Below, piece by piece: positions 1 to 8,692 of a stretch of DNA of 64,000 nt. The stretch spans positions 62,001-126,000 of the forward strand of contig JAXGXJ010000010.1 of the NCBI GenBank assembly GCA_040772905.1, in the 5' to 3' direction. How positions within the stretch are numbered: the stretch's first letter is position 1; each line of letters opens with the position of its first letter. Source of the DNA: JAXGXJ01 sp040772905 (lineage in GTDB: Bacteria > Actinomycetota > Thermoleophilia > RBG-16-64-13). The notes under the pieces are model-generated. The model had not been told where the DNA came from. It did not search any database and worked only from the letters and a program-made list of their open reading frames with translations. Position numbers and translations under genes: made by a program.

Positions 1-628
1 AGGCATGCTTGGAGCCCCAGTAGGAACCCTCCCAGCTGTCGGAGTTGCGGATCTGCTGGGTGAAGCCGCCCAGAAGGTTGAACAGCTTGTTCTGACAGCC
101 GTGAGTGCCGTGGACGATCTTGGTCTCGCCGTGGCCGTCACCCTGGGAAAGGATGGAATACGGTCCGTACGTGGTGTACTGACGTTTGATCTCGGCCGTG
201 ACGAGGTCGAGGGCGTCGTCCCAGGAGATCTCCACATACTTGCTGATGCCGCGGTTCTGCGTGTTGCGTCCACCCGGTCCGGTGGAACCGGGGGCGCCGT
301 TGGGGTCCCAGTCGACGCGCTTCATGGGATGCAGGATGCGGTTGGGCGAGTAGACCCGCTTCTTGTACGACAGGGCATAGGGCGGTACCAGCGACTTGTA
401 CGACGGCTCCAGCACCTTTCCGCGGGCCTCCATGCGCCAGGCGTTGAAGCCCCCACGGTCGTACTTCCAGTCGTAGTGCAGCGGCCGCACGCGCACGACG
501 CGCCCATCTTTGACGTCTACCACCGACGTGTTCGCGTCGCCGCTGCTCGGCGAGGAGATGAAGCTCAGGCCTTTTATTACCGACTTCTCTCCCATCGTCC
601 CGCCGGTGTCGACATCTCGCTCGGCCAT
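1..628 (-). CDS. Molybdopterin oxidoreductase, pyrogallol hydroxytransferase large-subunit-like (partial, 5' end only)
   Basis: About 209 N-terminal residues are visible; the rest lies beyond the left edge. The ATG at 628 follows a clear ribosome site (AGGAG, 5 bases upstream). The protein has the DMSO-reductase-family N-terminus but no cysteine cluster for a [4Fe-4S] centre in its first residues. The segments MEARGKVLEP, HPMKRVDWDPNG, ISWDDALDLV and NSDSWEGSYWGSKHA resemble the pyrogallol-phloroglucinol transhydroxylase large subunit as I remember it, a bis-MGD enzyme whose large subunit also lacks FeS. A role in anaerobic trihydroxybenzene metabolism is inferred. The upstream gene is an amidohydrolase of the resorcylate decarboxylase type, which fits. 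It could instead be another FeS-free member such as a DMSO/TMAO reductase. A hydroxytransferase would need a small FeS subunit, which would lie outside the window. Confidence 0.75.
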   Translation of the reverse strand, partial: MAERDVDTGGTMGEKSVIKGLSFISSPSSGDANTSVVDVKDGRVVRVRPLHYDWKYDRGGFNAWRMEARGKVLEPSYKSLVPPYALSYKKRVYSPNRILHPMKRVDWDPNGAPGSTGPGGRNTQNRGISKYVEISWDDALDLVTAEIKRQYTTYGPYSILSQGDGHGETKIVHGTHGCQNKLFNLLGGFTQQIRNSDSWEGSYWGSKHA

Positions 629-749
629 CGCTACTCCTGTCTTTCGTCGCCTCCTCACGGGGCCGTGCACATTACAGCCTCTGTGGCCAGCATAGAGCAG
701 AGCGGCTGCTTAGAGGAAGCAGGCCATCGAGATGGCAGGGCAAACGAAA

Positions 750-785
750 GACCCGGTCGGATGACAGCAGTCATCCGACCGGGTC
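750..785 (-). terminator. Rho-independent terminator after the amidohydrolase operon
   Basis: A perfect 16-bp stem (GACCCGGTCGGATGAC paired with its complement) closes a 4-base AGCA loop. On the minus strand it is followed by TTTCGTTT, a short T-rich tract. It lies 50 bases past the amidohydrolase stop, so the molybdoenzyme gene at 628 is probably transcribed from its own promoter. Confidence 0.85.
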
Positions 786-834
786 ATAGCGTTCAACGCC
801 GCATCTGGACGGCCTCCAGCCGGAACGCCCCCGA

Positions 835-1860
835 CTAGAGCGAGAACCCCAGCCGCGTGGGGTTCGTCTCGTACATCGCGGTCTCTTCCTCGGGGCTCAT
901 CCCCACGCCGCTCAGGAACTGGTCGATCTCCTCGGTGCTCTCGTAGGGGTAATCGGTGCCCAACAGGATCCGCTCGATGCCGATGGACGCCTTCGTGCAG
1001 ACGAAGGCCGCGTCGTGATAGTTGCCGCTGGTGGTGGCGAACATGTTCTCGAGCAGGTACTCGCTGGGCCGCCTCTTGATCTGCGGCATGGAGCTCGAGC
1101 CTTTGGGCACGTGATACTGCAGGAACGACCGGTCCACGCGCTTGAGCAGGAAGGGCAGCGCTTCGCCGTAATGCCCCAGGATGATCTTCAGCTTGGGGAA
1201 CGCGTCGAAGACCCCGGCGAGGATGAGCCGCATCATCACCATGGAGGTCTCGATGCCGAAACCGAAGCTTGGTCCCGCCAAAGCGAGGCCGTAGTCGGTG
1301 AGCTGCGGGATGATGGGGAAGGTGGGATGCAGGTAGACGGGCACGTCCAACTCTTCCGCTTTGGCCAGGATGGGCCAGTAGCGCTTGTCATCCAGGTAGG
1401 AATCGCCGAAGTTGGAGTGCGTGTTCCACCCTCTGAAGCCCAGGTCCTTCACCGCGCGCTCGAGTTCCTTCACGGCTTCCTCGGGCTCGCGTGGCCCCAG
1501 GGTGGCAAAACCAAGATAACGGTCGGGATGACGGTCGATCGCCTCGGCCAGCTTGTCGTTGGCGTCTCGCGCGATGGCCGTGGCCAGCTTGGGTTCGAGC
1601 TGTTCCGGCGCCGGCGCGGTGTGTGAGATGACGGCCACGTCGATACCGGCCGCATCCATAGCCGCGATGCGGACGTCGTCCAGATCGAGCAGGCGATCCA
1701 CCAGCGCGTCCCCGAAGGGCTGCCAATAGTCCGGCGAGTGGTAGACATGCCGCTGGCCGGTCCCAGGATCGTCCACGAAACGCGGATACCCCTGGTTGTG
1801 GTAGAGCGCATCGACGTATGCCTGAGTGGCGAAATGGTTCTCGATGTCGATCTTCTTCAA
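835..1860 (-). CDS. Amidohydrolase family 2 protein, hydroxybenzoate (resorcylate) decarboxylase-like
   Basis: The product is 341 aa. It carries the metal-site pattern of the ACMSD / gamma-resorcylate decarboxylase group: ENHFATQAY near the N-terminus (E-x-H-F-A-T as in resorcylate decarboxylases), VYLHPTFPI mid-protein, GHYGEALPFLL, and GTDYPYES near the end, which holds the metal-binding Asp. These enzymes use a divalent metal to decarboxylate hydroxybenzoates without redox chemistry. The start is TTG at 1860, with GGGGAG seven bases upstream. It is the last gene of a three-gene minus-strand unit (hydrolase, binding protein, decarboxylase) and is followed by a strong terminator. The substrate is inferred from the family and from the neighbouring hydroxytransferase-like gene; other amidohydrolase roles remain possible. 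Confidence 0.8.
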   Translation of the reverse strand: MKKIDIENHFATQAYVDALYHNQGYPRFVDDPGTGQRHVYHSPDYWQPFGDALVDRLLDLDDVRIAAMDAAGIDVAVISHTAPAPEQLEPKLATAIARDANDKLAEAIDRHPDRYLGFATLGPREPEEAVKELERAVKDLGFRGWNTHSNFGDSYLDDKRYWPILAKAEELDVPVYLHPTFPIIPQLTDYGLALAGPSFGFGIETSMVMMRLILAGVFDAFPKLKIILGHYGEALPFLLKRVDRSFLQYHVPKGSSSMPQIKRRPSEYLLENMFATTSGNYHDAAFVCTKASIGIERILLGTDYPYESTEEIDQFLSGVGMSPEEETAMYETNPTRLGFSL

Positions 1861-1900
1861 GATGTACTCCCCTTGTGTTCCCCTTCTCGCAGGCTAGGAG

Positions 1901-3349
1901 CTATGCGTCCTCGTACTCCATGGGCTCAAGCTTCGACTGCACCGGGACCATGGGGCCACCCACGTTGCTGCAGATGAAGACGTCGAACGGCCACTTCTCG
2001 CCCTTGCGCCACTGACCGGCCAGATGAGGCGGCTTGTAGACGTTCTCCACCGGGCGCTGGCTGCCCATCTTCACGGGCGCGGTGAAGTCGATGGGTCCAT
2101 AGCACGTCTCCATGTTGGTGGCTTTCAACGCCTCGAGTATGGCGTCTTTGCTGTCGATGTCGGCCGTGCGCTTGAAGATGTCCACCGCCCATTCGATCTT
2201 GGCGTACTGGCCGACCATCGACGACCACTGGAACCCGGTCACCGCCTCGAACTCGTCCGCCAGCTCGCGGCAGGTCATGCCCGTCAACGAGTCCTTGAAC
2301 GGGTAGGTGGGATGCCAGGAGACCTCACTGAAGAGACCGTAGCCTGCCGGACCCATGGTGTCGAGCACGTAGGGGGTGTTGATCGCCTTCACGGTGCCGG
2401 CGATCTTCGGCCGGTAGCCCTGCTGCAGACACTGCTTCCAGAAGTTGGTGAAGTCGGGAGGGCTGGCCACGCCCATCTGGATCTCGCAACCGGCTTTCTT
2501 GAAGGCCGAGATCTGCGCGGTGTAGTCCTCGGAGCCAGGCTGGTACAGGGTGGGCTGCACCTGCGTGTAGCCGGCCGCTTCCAGAGCCGGGGGCATGCCC
2601 GTCTGCTCGTTGGCCCACGCCATGCCGTCGGAGTTGTTCGACCACAGCAGACCCACCACCTTGTTGGTGGGAACCTGCGACCACATGTCGAGCATACCGG
2701 CGATGCTCGTCTCCATGCCCAGCGCCTGTGCGTAAGTCCACTTGAAGGGCTTGTCCGGCGTGGCACCGCGCCCGAAGAAGTAGGACTGCCAGGGGTGGAA
2801 GTTGGAGATACACGGCGTCCCCAGGGCCTCGCACTGATCGGCCACCGGGTTGGCGGTATCGGCGGTGCCCGAGACCATGATGAGGTCGACGTTGTCGTTG
2901 TTCACCAGGTCGCCGGCCACCTGGGAGGCCCGGTTGGAGTCGGACTGGCTGTTACGCACCACGATCTCGACCAGATGCGACTTCTTGTCGCCGCCGATGA
3001 TGCCGTCGGGCAGAGCCTTCTGAGCGTGCGCCACCCACCACTTGTCGGCGACGGCGAAGTCGGCCAGAGAACCGGTCTCGGGTGAGACCAGGCCAAGCTT
3101 GATGGGACGCCCCTGCTCGGGTCCCGCCGTGGTGGTGGTCTCAGCGGCTGCGGTGGTGGCAGCTCCACCTCCCTGCGTAGTGGCGGCCCCGCTTGTCTGG
3201 GTGATGGCCGGACCAGCGGTGGTCACGGCAGCCTCCTCATCTCCACAGGCGGCCAGCAGTCCGCCCATGCCGGCACCCGCCCCCACCGTCGCTCCGGCCA
3301 CGGCAGCGATCTTCAGGAACTCCCGACGACTCACGAATCGGTCAGACAT
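1901..3349 (-). CDS. ABC transporter substrate-binding lipoprotein (branched-chain amino acid/amide type), Tat-exported
   Basis: This 482-aa protein starts with a twin-arginine signal (SRREFLKIAA) that ends in a lipobox (LLAACG), so it is probably exported by Tat and lipid-anchored. A low-complexity Ala/Thr/Gly linker follows, then a periplasmic-binding fold of the LivK/AmiC class (IKLGLVSPETGSLADFA, FKKAGCEIQMGVASPPDF). It sits 40 bases upstream of the decarboxylase and 36 bases downstream of a CocE-like hydrolase. No permease or ATPase for this system is in the window, so it may work with a transporter encoded elsewhere. The substrate is unknown; an aromatic acid or ester is a context-based guess. 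Confidence 0.85.
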   Translation of the reverse strand: MSDRFVSRREFLKIAAVAGATVGAGAGMGGLLAACGDEEAAVTTAGPAITQTSGAATTQGGGAATTAAAETTTTAGPEQGRPIKLGLVSPETGSLADFAVADKWWVAHAQKALPDGIIGGDKKSHLVEIVVRNSQSDSNRASQVAGDLVNNDNVDLIMVSGTADTANPVADQCEALGTPCISNFHPWQSYFFGRGATPDKPFKWTYAQALGMETSIAGMLDMWSQVPTNKVVGLLWSNNSDGMAWANEQTGMPPALEAAGYTQVQPTLYQPGSEDYTAQISAFKKAGCEIQMGVASPPDFTNFWKQCLQQGYRPKIAGTVKAINTPYVLDTMGPAGYGLFSEVSWHPTYPFKDSLTGMTCRELADEFEAVTGFQWSSMVGQYAKIEWAVDIFKRTADIDSKDAILEALKATNMETCYGPIDFTAPVKMGSQRPVENVYKPPHLAGQWRKGEKWPFDVFICSNVGGPMVPVQSKLEPMEYEDA

Positions 3350-3385
3350 GTGTTCTGTTTCCTCCCTCGATCGGAACTGGACACA

Positions 3386-5107
3386 CTATTGGATGGGCAC
3401 CACCGGCAGGATGAGGTGCGAAGGCCGCTCTTGGTCGAAGTAGATGGTGTCGCTGCCCACCTTGAGGCCGTAGTAGTGACCGCCGAAGTCAAGAGCGTTG
3501 GAATCGCCGTTGGCCAGTTCGAGGCGCAGACGATGGCCCTTGAGGAAGCGGTTGGACGTGCCCCAGATCTCGATCTCGTACTTGTAGACCTTGCCCGGTT
3601 CGATGGGCTGCGGGGCATCGTGGCGGTAGTAGGGACGGTAGGGGAGGCTGAGCGCCTCGTCCTTGGTCGCGGCGTGTGAGGCCTTCAGCCAACCGCGGGT
3701 GAGGATGCGTCCGGCCGGGGGCATACCCGGCATCTGCATCTCGTCGGGAAGCTGGTCCCAGATGCGGCATAGGAACTCGGTGTCCATCTGGTCGGAGGCG
3801 GCGTACAGCACCAGCACGATGTTGCCGATGACGTCGGTGTCCTTCTCGAACGGCGGCGTGGTGAAGGTAAGGATCTTCTTGCAGGGGTTGACCATCCCCC
3901 GCTCCATGACCGCGGTGCCGACACCGGAGAAACCGGTCCAGTCGGGATCGGGATAGTGATAGGTGAACGAGGCGTCGGCCTCGGTGGGCGCTTCCCAAGA
4001 GAGGCCACCGTCGTTGAGCGAGACCACAGCACCAGATCTTGCGCCCGAGAGATAGAGCTTGGTGTACTCCGTACGTGCCACGGGCCACTCGTTCTCGCGG
4101 CGGTAGCGCTCCTGGCCCCGCACGAACACGTTGACGGCCGGCTCGTCCATGATGCCGGTGTCGTTGCCCTTGAGCCAATGGTCGTACCAGCGCAGGAGGT
4201 TGTGACGCATCTCCTCCGACTCGAAGATGGCCACCTCGTCACCCTCGAAGTCGCCGTGGCAGAGCATGAGCTTCTTGGGCGTCTCGACCTCTTCGTAGCC
4301 GCGCAGGTTGCCGCGCAGATGGATGCCCACTTTGTGCAGGATGCCGATGCTGTAGACCGGGCATTTGATGTTCTTGAAGTCGGGATTGCGATCTTTCCAG
4401 AACTCGTCGTAGGTCTGGTGCTGCATGACGTTCCAGGCCAGGTCCCAGCTCCCCTGGTCGGGGTCCTCGCCCACGCGGCCCACGCGGTAGTGGCCGCGGA
4501 TCTCGGTGATGTGCCAGTTGCCGGGAAAACCGCTTGCCAGGATGCCGCCGTGGTAGGCCACGTCGCGGTACATGTCGGCGCCGCCGTCGAAGGGGACGAT
4601 GCAGGCCAGGCTGGGCGGCGCCAGCGAGGCCGCCATCCACTGGGTCCAGGCGTAGTACGACTCGCCGATCATGCCCACCTTGCCCGTGCACCAATCCTGC
4701 GCGGCGATCCACTCGATGACGTCGTAGTGGTCCAGGCGTTCGGGCATGCTGTGCCACTGCCACTGGCCCTCCACCGATTTGCCGCAACCGCGGATGTCGT
4801 GGTTGATGTAGACGTAGCCGCGCTCGACGAACCACTCGATCTTGTTGGTCTCGCGCATGTGGAAGGTGGGGACGGCGGGTAGGTAGTAAAGGTCTTTCTG
4901 GTAAGGCGATGACGCGTACAGGGCGGGGAACTCGCCGGGCGCGTCGGGGCGGTAGATGTCGACGGCCACGTGCACGCCGTCACGCATCTCGATGAAGACG
5001 TCCTTCTCGACCTTCACCTTGTACTTGGGCTGACTGAGCTTGTCCGCGGGGAAATCCTTGGGGAACATGGAGTCCATGATCTCCGGCACGAGTATCTCGG
5101 TGAACAT
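3386..5107 (-). CDS. CocE/NonD family hydrolase (X-Pro dipeptidyl-peptidase S15-like)
   Basis: From the ATG at 5107 (AAGGAGAGAAG just upstream) the product is 573 aa; a longer reading from 5176 lacks such a site. The N-terminal alpha/beta hydrolase part has the nucleophile elbow GESYYAW, an HDIRGCGKS oxyanion region and VDIYRPDAPGEFPALY. The C-terminal half is the jelly-roll domain of CocE-type esterases (GNIVLVLYAASDQMDTEF, ending in LILPVVPIQ). Such enzymes cleave esters or amides. It is the first gene of the operon with the binding protein and the decarboxylase, so it may release an aromatic acid from an ester before decarboxylation. There is no signal peptide, so it is likely cytoplasmic. 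Confidence 0.85.
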   Translation of the reverse strand: MFTEILVPEIMDSMFPKDFPADKLSQPKYKVKVEKDVFIEMRDGVHVAVDIYRPDAPGEFPALYASSPYQKDLYYLPAVPTFHMRETNKIEWFVERGYVYINHDIRGCGKSVEGQWQWHSMPERLDHYDVIEWIAAQDWCTGKVGMIGESYYAWTQWMAASLAPPSLACIVPFDGGADMYRDVAYHGGILASGFPGNWHITEIRGHYRVGRVGEDPDQGSWDLAWNVMQHQTYDEFWKDRNPDFKNIKCPVYSIGILHKVGIHLRGNLRGYEEVETPKKLMLCHGDFEGDEVAIFESEEMRHNLLRWYDHWLKGNDTGIMDEPAVNVFVRGQERYRRENEWPVARTEYTKLYLSGARSGAVVSLNDGGLSWEAPTEADASFTYHYPDPDWTGFSGVGTAVMERGMVNPCKKILTFTTPPFEKDTDVIGNIVLVLYAASDQMDTEFLCRIWDQLPDEMQMPGMPPAGRILTRGWLKASHAATKDEALSLPYRPYYRHDAPQPIEPGKVYKYEIEIWGTSNRFLKGHRLRLELANGDSNALDFGGHYYGLKVGSDTIYFDQERPSHLILPVVPIQ

Positions 5108-5289
5108 CTTCTCTCCTTGTCCAGAGCGCGGCGGCGATGAGCCTATCGCCCCCGCGCCACGTCGGTGCATGCACATATGTGAGCACTCACTAACCTAGAA
5201 GTCAAGGGGTGAGCGCCGTCCAATTTCCTGTCCGGCCGCTCCGCTAGCATCATGTCGTTCATACACACTGCATTAAGGGGGGCGACGTC

Positions 5290-5601
5290 ATGATCCTTCC
5301 GGCCATCATCGCCGCACTCGTGGTATTGGCTCCCATCTCCTACGTCGCCCTGCGCAGACTGTCGGTGGTGGAGCAGCAGATCACGTTCGCGGAGCCTCAA
5401 CGCGGCGTGGCCGGCGTGACCTTGGTCATCCGGGAGGACAACGTACAACGCCTGCGCATCACCTTCGACGACGGCCAGGTGTGCGAGGTATTTCCCGCGA
5501 AGAGCGGCGCCGAAGGCGCCGCTCCGGGCAGATCGGATCGTTCCGCCCGCGACCTCGGCCGACCCATCGTGCCCGCGGTCTCTGCCACGCGGCAGGCATA
5601 G
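5290..5601 (+). CDS. Small hypothetical membrane-anchored protein
   Basis: This 103-aa product starts at an ATG preceded by GGGGGGCGACGTC. Residues 1-22 (ILPAIIAALVVLAPISYVAL) form one membrane segment. The remainder is soluble, with a beta-rich stretch (TLVIREDNVQRLRITFDDGQVCEVF). It resembles no family I can name. It is divergent from the hydrolase operon. Composition and the start region look genuine, but a short ORF in GC-rich DNA can arise by chance. Confidence 0.5.
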   Translation: MILPAIIAALVVLAPISYVALRRLSVVEQQITFAEPQRGVAGVTLVIREDNVQRLRITFDDGQVCEVFPAKSGAEGAAPGRSDRSARDLGRPIVPAVSATRQA

Positions 5602-5635
5602 AACCGACCGTCCCGGCGGTATGATTACAGGACGT

Positions 5636-5667
5636 ACGTGCGCACGCCCTCACGTGCGCACGCCCTC
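5636..5667. repeat. Two tandem copies of a 16-bp unit
   Basis: ACGTGCGCACGCCCTC occurs twice head to tail (5636-5651 and 5652-5667) between two small genes. No further copies are visible nearby. Confidence 0.9.
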
Positions 5668-5705
5668 ATCGTCCGCCGGCCCACGCGGTGGCGCACGATG
5701 AGGGC
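5662..5705 (+). terminator. Hairpin between small genes, possible terminator
   Basis: GCCCTCATCGT (5662-5672) pairs perfectly with ACGATGAGGGC (5695-5705). No U-tract follows, so it may be a pause or processing hairpin rather than an efficient terminator. It overlaps the last bases of the tandem repeat. Confidence 0.5.
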
Positions 5706-5731
5706 AGACACCACCTGAGAGAGGAGGCGTT

Positions 5732-6019
5732 ATGGCAGCCAAGAGCTGGTCCGATCTGTCGCCCGGGGGTCAAGTCGCCCTCATCGTCCTCAGTACTGTC
5801 CAGATAGGCCTGTTGGCCGCGGCGCTCTGGGACATCGCTCACCGCACACCCGACGAGGTCCGAGGTGACCGGCGCATGTGGGCCGGCATCGCCTTCATCA
5901 ACTGGATAGGCCCCCTGGCCTATTTCACCATCGGGCGCAAAGACGGACTGAGCGGCCTCATGGAGCAGTGCCGCGCTTTGACGCAGTACTGCCGGAAGGC
6001 GGAGGCAGAGGAGGCTTGA
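5732..6019 (+). CDS. PLD-nuclease N-terminal (PLDc_N) small membrane protein
   Basis: This 95-aa protein has two hydrophobic segments: VALIVLSTVQIGLLAAALWD, and AGIAFINWIGPLAYFTIGRK. The second matches the PLDc_N signature (W-x-x-x-x-x-N-x-x-G-P-x-x-Y). Such small proteins are membrane-bound and poorly understood. The start at 5732 has GAGAGGAGG seven bases upstream. Its TGA overlaps the probable TTG start of tadA, so the two are likely translationally coupled. Confidence 0.8.
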   Translation: MAAKSWSDLSPGGQVALIVLSTVQIGLLAAALWDIAHRTPDEVRGDRRMWAGIAFINWIGPLAYFTIGRKDGLSGLMEQCRALTQYCRKAEAEEA

Positions 6020-6519
6020 CGTCTCCTCTTGTCGCGCGCCCGAGAGGAACTCCGGTCCCCGACGATATCCGCTTCATGAAGCTTGCCCTGGAGGAGGCTC
6101 GTCGGGCCGGAGAGCAGGCTGAGATCCCGGTGGGGGCGGTGCTGGTGGTGGGCGGTGAGGTCGTCGCCTCTGCCGGCAACGAGCGCGAGCGGCGTCACGA
6201 CCCAACCGCGCACGCCGAGATGGTGGTGCTCCGGGCGGCCGCCGAGCGGCTGGGGGGCTGGCGGCTCCGCGAGGCGACCTTGTACGTCACTTTGGAGCCG
6301 TGTGCCATGTGCGCCGGTGCCATCGTGCTGGCACGTATCGAGCGGCTGGTCTACGGTCCCGACGACCCCAAGGCTGGGGCGGCCGGGTCGATCTTCAACA
6401 TAGTGGACCACCCGGCGCTCAATCACCACCCCGAGGTGAGGGCCGGCCTGATGGAAACCGAGTGCGCAGCCCTGCTGCGTGAATTCTTCGAGGGCCGGCG
6501 CGCAGACGACTCCGCCTGA
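6016..6519 (+). CDS. tadA: tRNA-specific adenosine deaminase TadA
   Basis: TadA deaminates A34 to inosine in tRNA-Arg(ACG). The zinc/catalytic motif HAE (TAHAEMVVL) and the PCAMCAG motif (LEPCAMCAGAIV) are intact, as is the TadA tail (GSIFNIVDHPALNHHPEV). The start is uncertain. The first in-frame ATG (6076) leaves only MKLALEEARRAG before the fold and has no ribosome site. The TTG at 6016 overlaps the stop of the preceding gene and sits almost on an AGAGGAGG, and it keeps the conserved pre-helix residues DDIRF. I use 6016 (167 aa). Confidence 0.9.
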   Translation: MTSPLVARPRGTPVPDDIRFMKLALEEARRAGEQAEIPVGAVLVVGGEVVASAGNERERRHDPTAHAEMVVLRAAAERLGGWRLREATLYVTLEPCAMCAGAIVLARIERLVYGPDDPKAGAAGSIFNIVDHPALNHHPEVRAGLMETECAALLREFFEGRRADDSA

Positions 6520-6550
6520 CACCGACCGCGATACCAGAGAGGAGCGAGAC

Positions 6551-7564
6551 ATGTCTCTCACCGACAAGGCGTACGAAGCCTATTGGTCGGCTTCCGGCCT
6601 GGTGCGTCCCTTCACCCTGGCCCGATACCTGCGCCAGAAGAAGGCCGCGGACCAGGAGTGGCAGAGCTCGCACCCGCAGCCGCTCGACGACCTGGGCACG
6701 GTGGAGAAGTTGTCCGTCCTCCCTCTGGTGGAGTTCTACGCCGCCCCGAACAGCGGCGCGGCTCGCGACGGCGACGGCGCCGCTCCTCGTTTCCGCACAG
6801 AATCAGGCGTCTCGTACCTGGTCAGGGCCGACGGCAAGAACATCCTCTTCGACGTGGGCTACAACCAACTTCGCGAGCACCCCTCTCCCCTGCTCCACAA
6901 CATGGCGGCCCTGGGCGTCTCACCCGACGACCTGGACGCCGTGGTGATCTCGCACATCCATCTGGATCATGTGGGTGGCCCGCACTGCCAGGCGCAGCGC
7001 ACGTTCGCTCTTTCGGCGGAGGACGTCGACCTGCGCGGCATCCCCGCCTACACGCCCGCGCCCATGACCCACGCCACGGCCAAAGTTGAAACCGTCACCC
7101 AGGGACGCAGGCTCAGCGAGGGCATCGCCAGCACGGGGCCGCTCACCCGGGCCATCTGGCTGATGGGGCCCGCCACCGAACAGTCGCTGTTGGTGAACGT
7201 CAAGGACAAGGGGCTGGTGCTGATCGTGGGCTGCGGTCATCCGTCGCTCACGCGTATCCTGGCCCGCGCGCAGGCACTGGTGCCGGCTCCACTGTATGCC
7301 GTCATGGGCGGCCTCCACTATCCCGTCACCAGCTCCCGCGTGGGTAAGGGGCGACAGAACATCATCGGCAGCGGCAAGGTGCCGTGGCTCCGCATAACCC
7401 GAGCAGAGGCCCGCGCTGCGGTCGATGCGCTCAAGGCGCTCGATCCGCAGGTGGTGGCGCTGTCGGCGCACGACAGTTGCGACTGGACCCTGGACCTCTT
7501 CCGGGCGGGTTTCGGCGACCGCTATCGCGAAGTGCGCGTGGGCGAGGAGATCGTCATCGCCTGA
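6551..7564 (+). CDS. MBL-fold metallohydrolase
   Basis: This 337-aa protein starts at an ATG with AGAGGAGCGAGAC in front. It has the metallo-beta-lactamase signature SHIHLDHVGG (H-x-H-x-D-H), then GCGHPS, GGLHYP and a closing SAHDSCDWT that replaces the usual final GHC-type motif. The layout resembles the group annotated as dihydropterin ribofuranosyl-aminobenzene phosphate synthase-like or lactonase-like hydrolases. A basic N-terminal stretch (SASGLVRPFTLARYLRQKK) precedes the fold. The substrate is unknown. It lies 31 bases after tadA, possibly in the same transcript. Confidence 0.8.
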   Translation: MSLTDKAYEAYWSASGLVRPFTLARYLRQKKAADQEWQSSHPQPLDDLGTVEKLSVLPLVEFYAAPNSGAARDGDGAAPRFRTESGVSYLVRADGKNILFDVGYNQLREHPSPLLHNMAALGVSPDDLDAVVISHIHLDHVGGPHCQAQRTFALSAEDVDLRGIPAYTPAPMTHATAKVETVTQGRRLSEGIASTGPLTRAIWLMGPATEQSLLVNVKDKGLVLIVGCGHPSLTRILARAQALVPAPLYAVMGGLHYPVTSSRVGKGRQNIIGSGKVPWLRITRAEARAAVDALKALDPQVVALSAHDSCDWTLDLFRAGFGDRYREVRVGEEIVIA

Positions 7565-7610
7565 GCCAGTTGCGACTGAGGCAGGGACCGCCCACTCTAG
7601 GACCGTTCTT

Positions 7611-8642
7611 ATGACCAACCGCCAGGACCACAGTGACGACTTGCTGCGTGGGCGCGCGCCCGATCATCAGCAGGCGCGGGCAGAAGCTCACGCGCACGAC
7701 CGCGCCGTGCCTGCGCTGGGCGCGGCCCCCGATAAGCGCCTCATCATCAGCCTGGCTCTCAACCTGGTCATCACGCTGCTGCAGGTGGTCGGTGGCCTCA
7801 TCGCCAACAGCCTGGGACTCCTCTCCGACGCCGCGCACAATCTCAGTGACGTCGTCGCCCTTGGGCTGAGTCTGTGGGCCGTGCGCCTCAGCAGGCGCGG
7901 CCGCACCCCCACCCGCACCTTCGCCTTCAAGCGGGCCGAGATCCTGGTGGCCCTGTTCAACTCGGCAGTGCTGGTGGGGATCTCCATCTACCTGGTCATC
8001 GAGGCGGTCCGTCGTCTGCTCGAGCCGGAGCCGGTGCAGGGACTGTGGGTCATCGTCTTCGCCGCCGGCGGCTTGGTGATCAACACCTTTGCCGCCCTCC
8101 TGTTGCGCTCGCACGGGCACGACTTGAACCTGCGAGCAGCATTCCTCCATCTCGTGGGCGATGCCGCCACCAGCTTCGGCGTGATGCTGAGCGGCGTGTT
8201 GGTCTACCTCACCGATTGGAGCTACGCCGACCCGCTCGTGTCGATTCTCGTGTCTATCTGGATCACGCGGCAGGCGGTGTGCATCATCCGCTCCACCGTG
8301 AACGTGCTCATGGAGGGGACGCCGGAGGGCGTCGATTTCGCCGCAGTCGAAGCCGCCATGGAGGCCATCCCGCTGGTGCGCGGCGTGCACGATCTGCACA
8401 TCTGGGCCATCTCGTCGGCCGACCTGGCTCTCTCCGCGCACCTGGAGGTCGACGAGAGCGCCTTGACCGAACCGGCGGAGCTGTTGACCGCCGTCAAGCA
8501 GATGCTGGCCCAGGAGTTCGGCATCGGCCACGTGACGCTGGAACTGGAGATAGCCGGAGGCGAGTGCGCCGGCAGTACCTGCGTGCTCGTGCCGCGGCTG
8601 CCGGAACGGGCGGATGGGGACCGTATGGGGCATCAGCACTGA
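7611..8642 (+). CDS. Cation diffusion facilitator (CzcD/ZitB-type) metal exporter
   Basis: This 343-aa protein has six membrane segments. The paired metal sites of the family are visible: LLSDAAHNLSDV in TM2 (H-x3-D) and HLVGDAATSFGV in TM5 (H-x3-D), a pattern typical of Zn2+/Cd2+ exporters. A histidine-rich N-terminal tail (DHQQARAEAHAHDR) and a ferredoxin-like C-terminal domain (VRGVHDLHIWAISSADLALS) complete the family architecture. It probably exports Zn2+ (or Cd2+/Co2+) in exchange for protons. The start is the ATG at 7611; the ribosome site is weak. Confidence 0.9.
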   Translation: MTNRQDHSDDLLRGRAPDHQQARAEAHAHDRAVPALGAAPDKRLIISLALNLVITLLQVVGGLIANSLGLLSDAAHNLSDVVALGLSLWAVRLSRRGRTPTRTFAFKRAEILVALFNSAVLVGISIYLVIEAVRRLLEPEPVQGLWVIVFAAGGLVINTFAALLLRSHGHDLNLRAAFLHLVGDAATSFGVMLSGVLVYLTDWSYADPLVSILVSIWITRQAVCIIRSTVNVLMEGTPEGVDFAAVEAAMEAIPLVRGVHDLHIWAISSADLALSAHLEVDESALTEPAELLTAVKQMLAQEFGIGHVTLELEIAGGECAGSTCVLVPRLPERADGDRMGHQH

Positions 8643-8692
8643 AGAAGAGCACTCGCGACCCCAGGGCACGCCGACGCATGGTATCATGTCGA

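Noticed and set aside
5..838. A plus-strand open frame of 277 codons at the left edge
   Set aside because: It is antisense to the molybdoenzyme gene and runs through the terminator; it contains no domain.
6076..6519. ATG 6076 as the tadA start
   Set aside because: It would remove conserved residues before the first helix and has no ribosome site; the coupled TTG at 6016 is preferred, though not certain.
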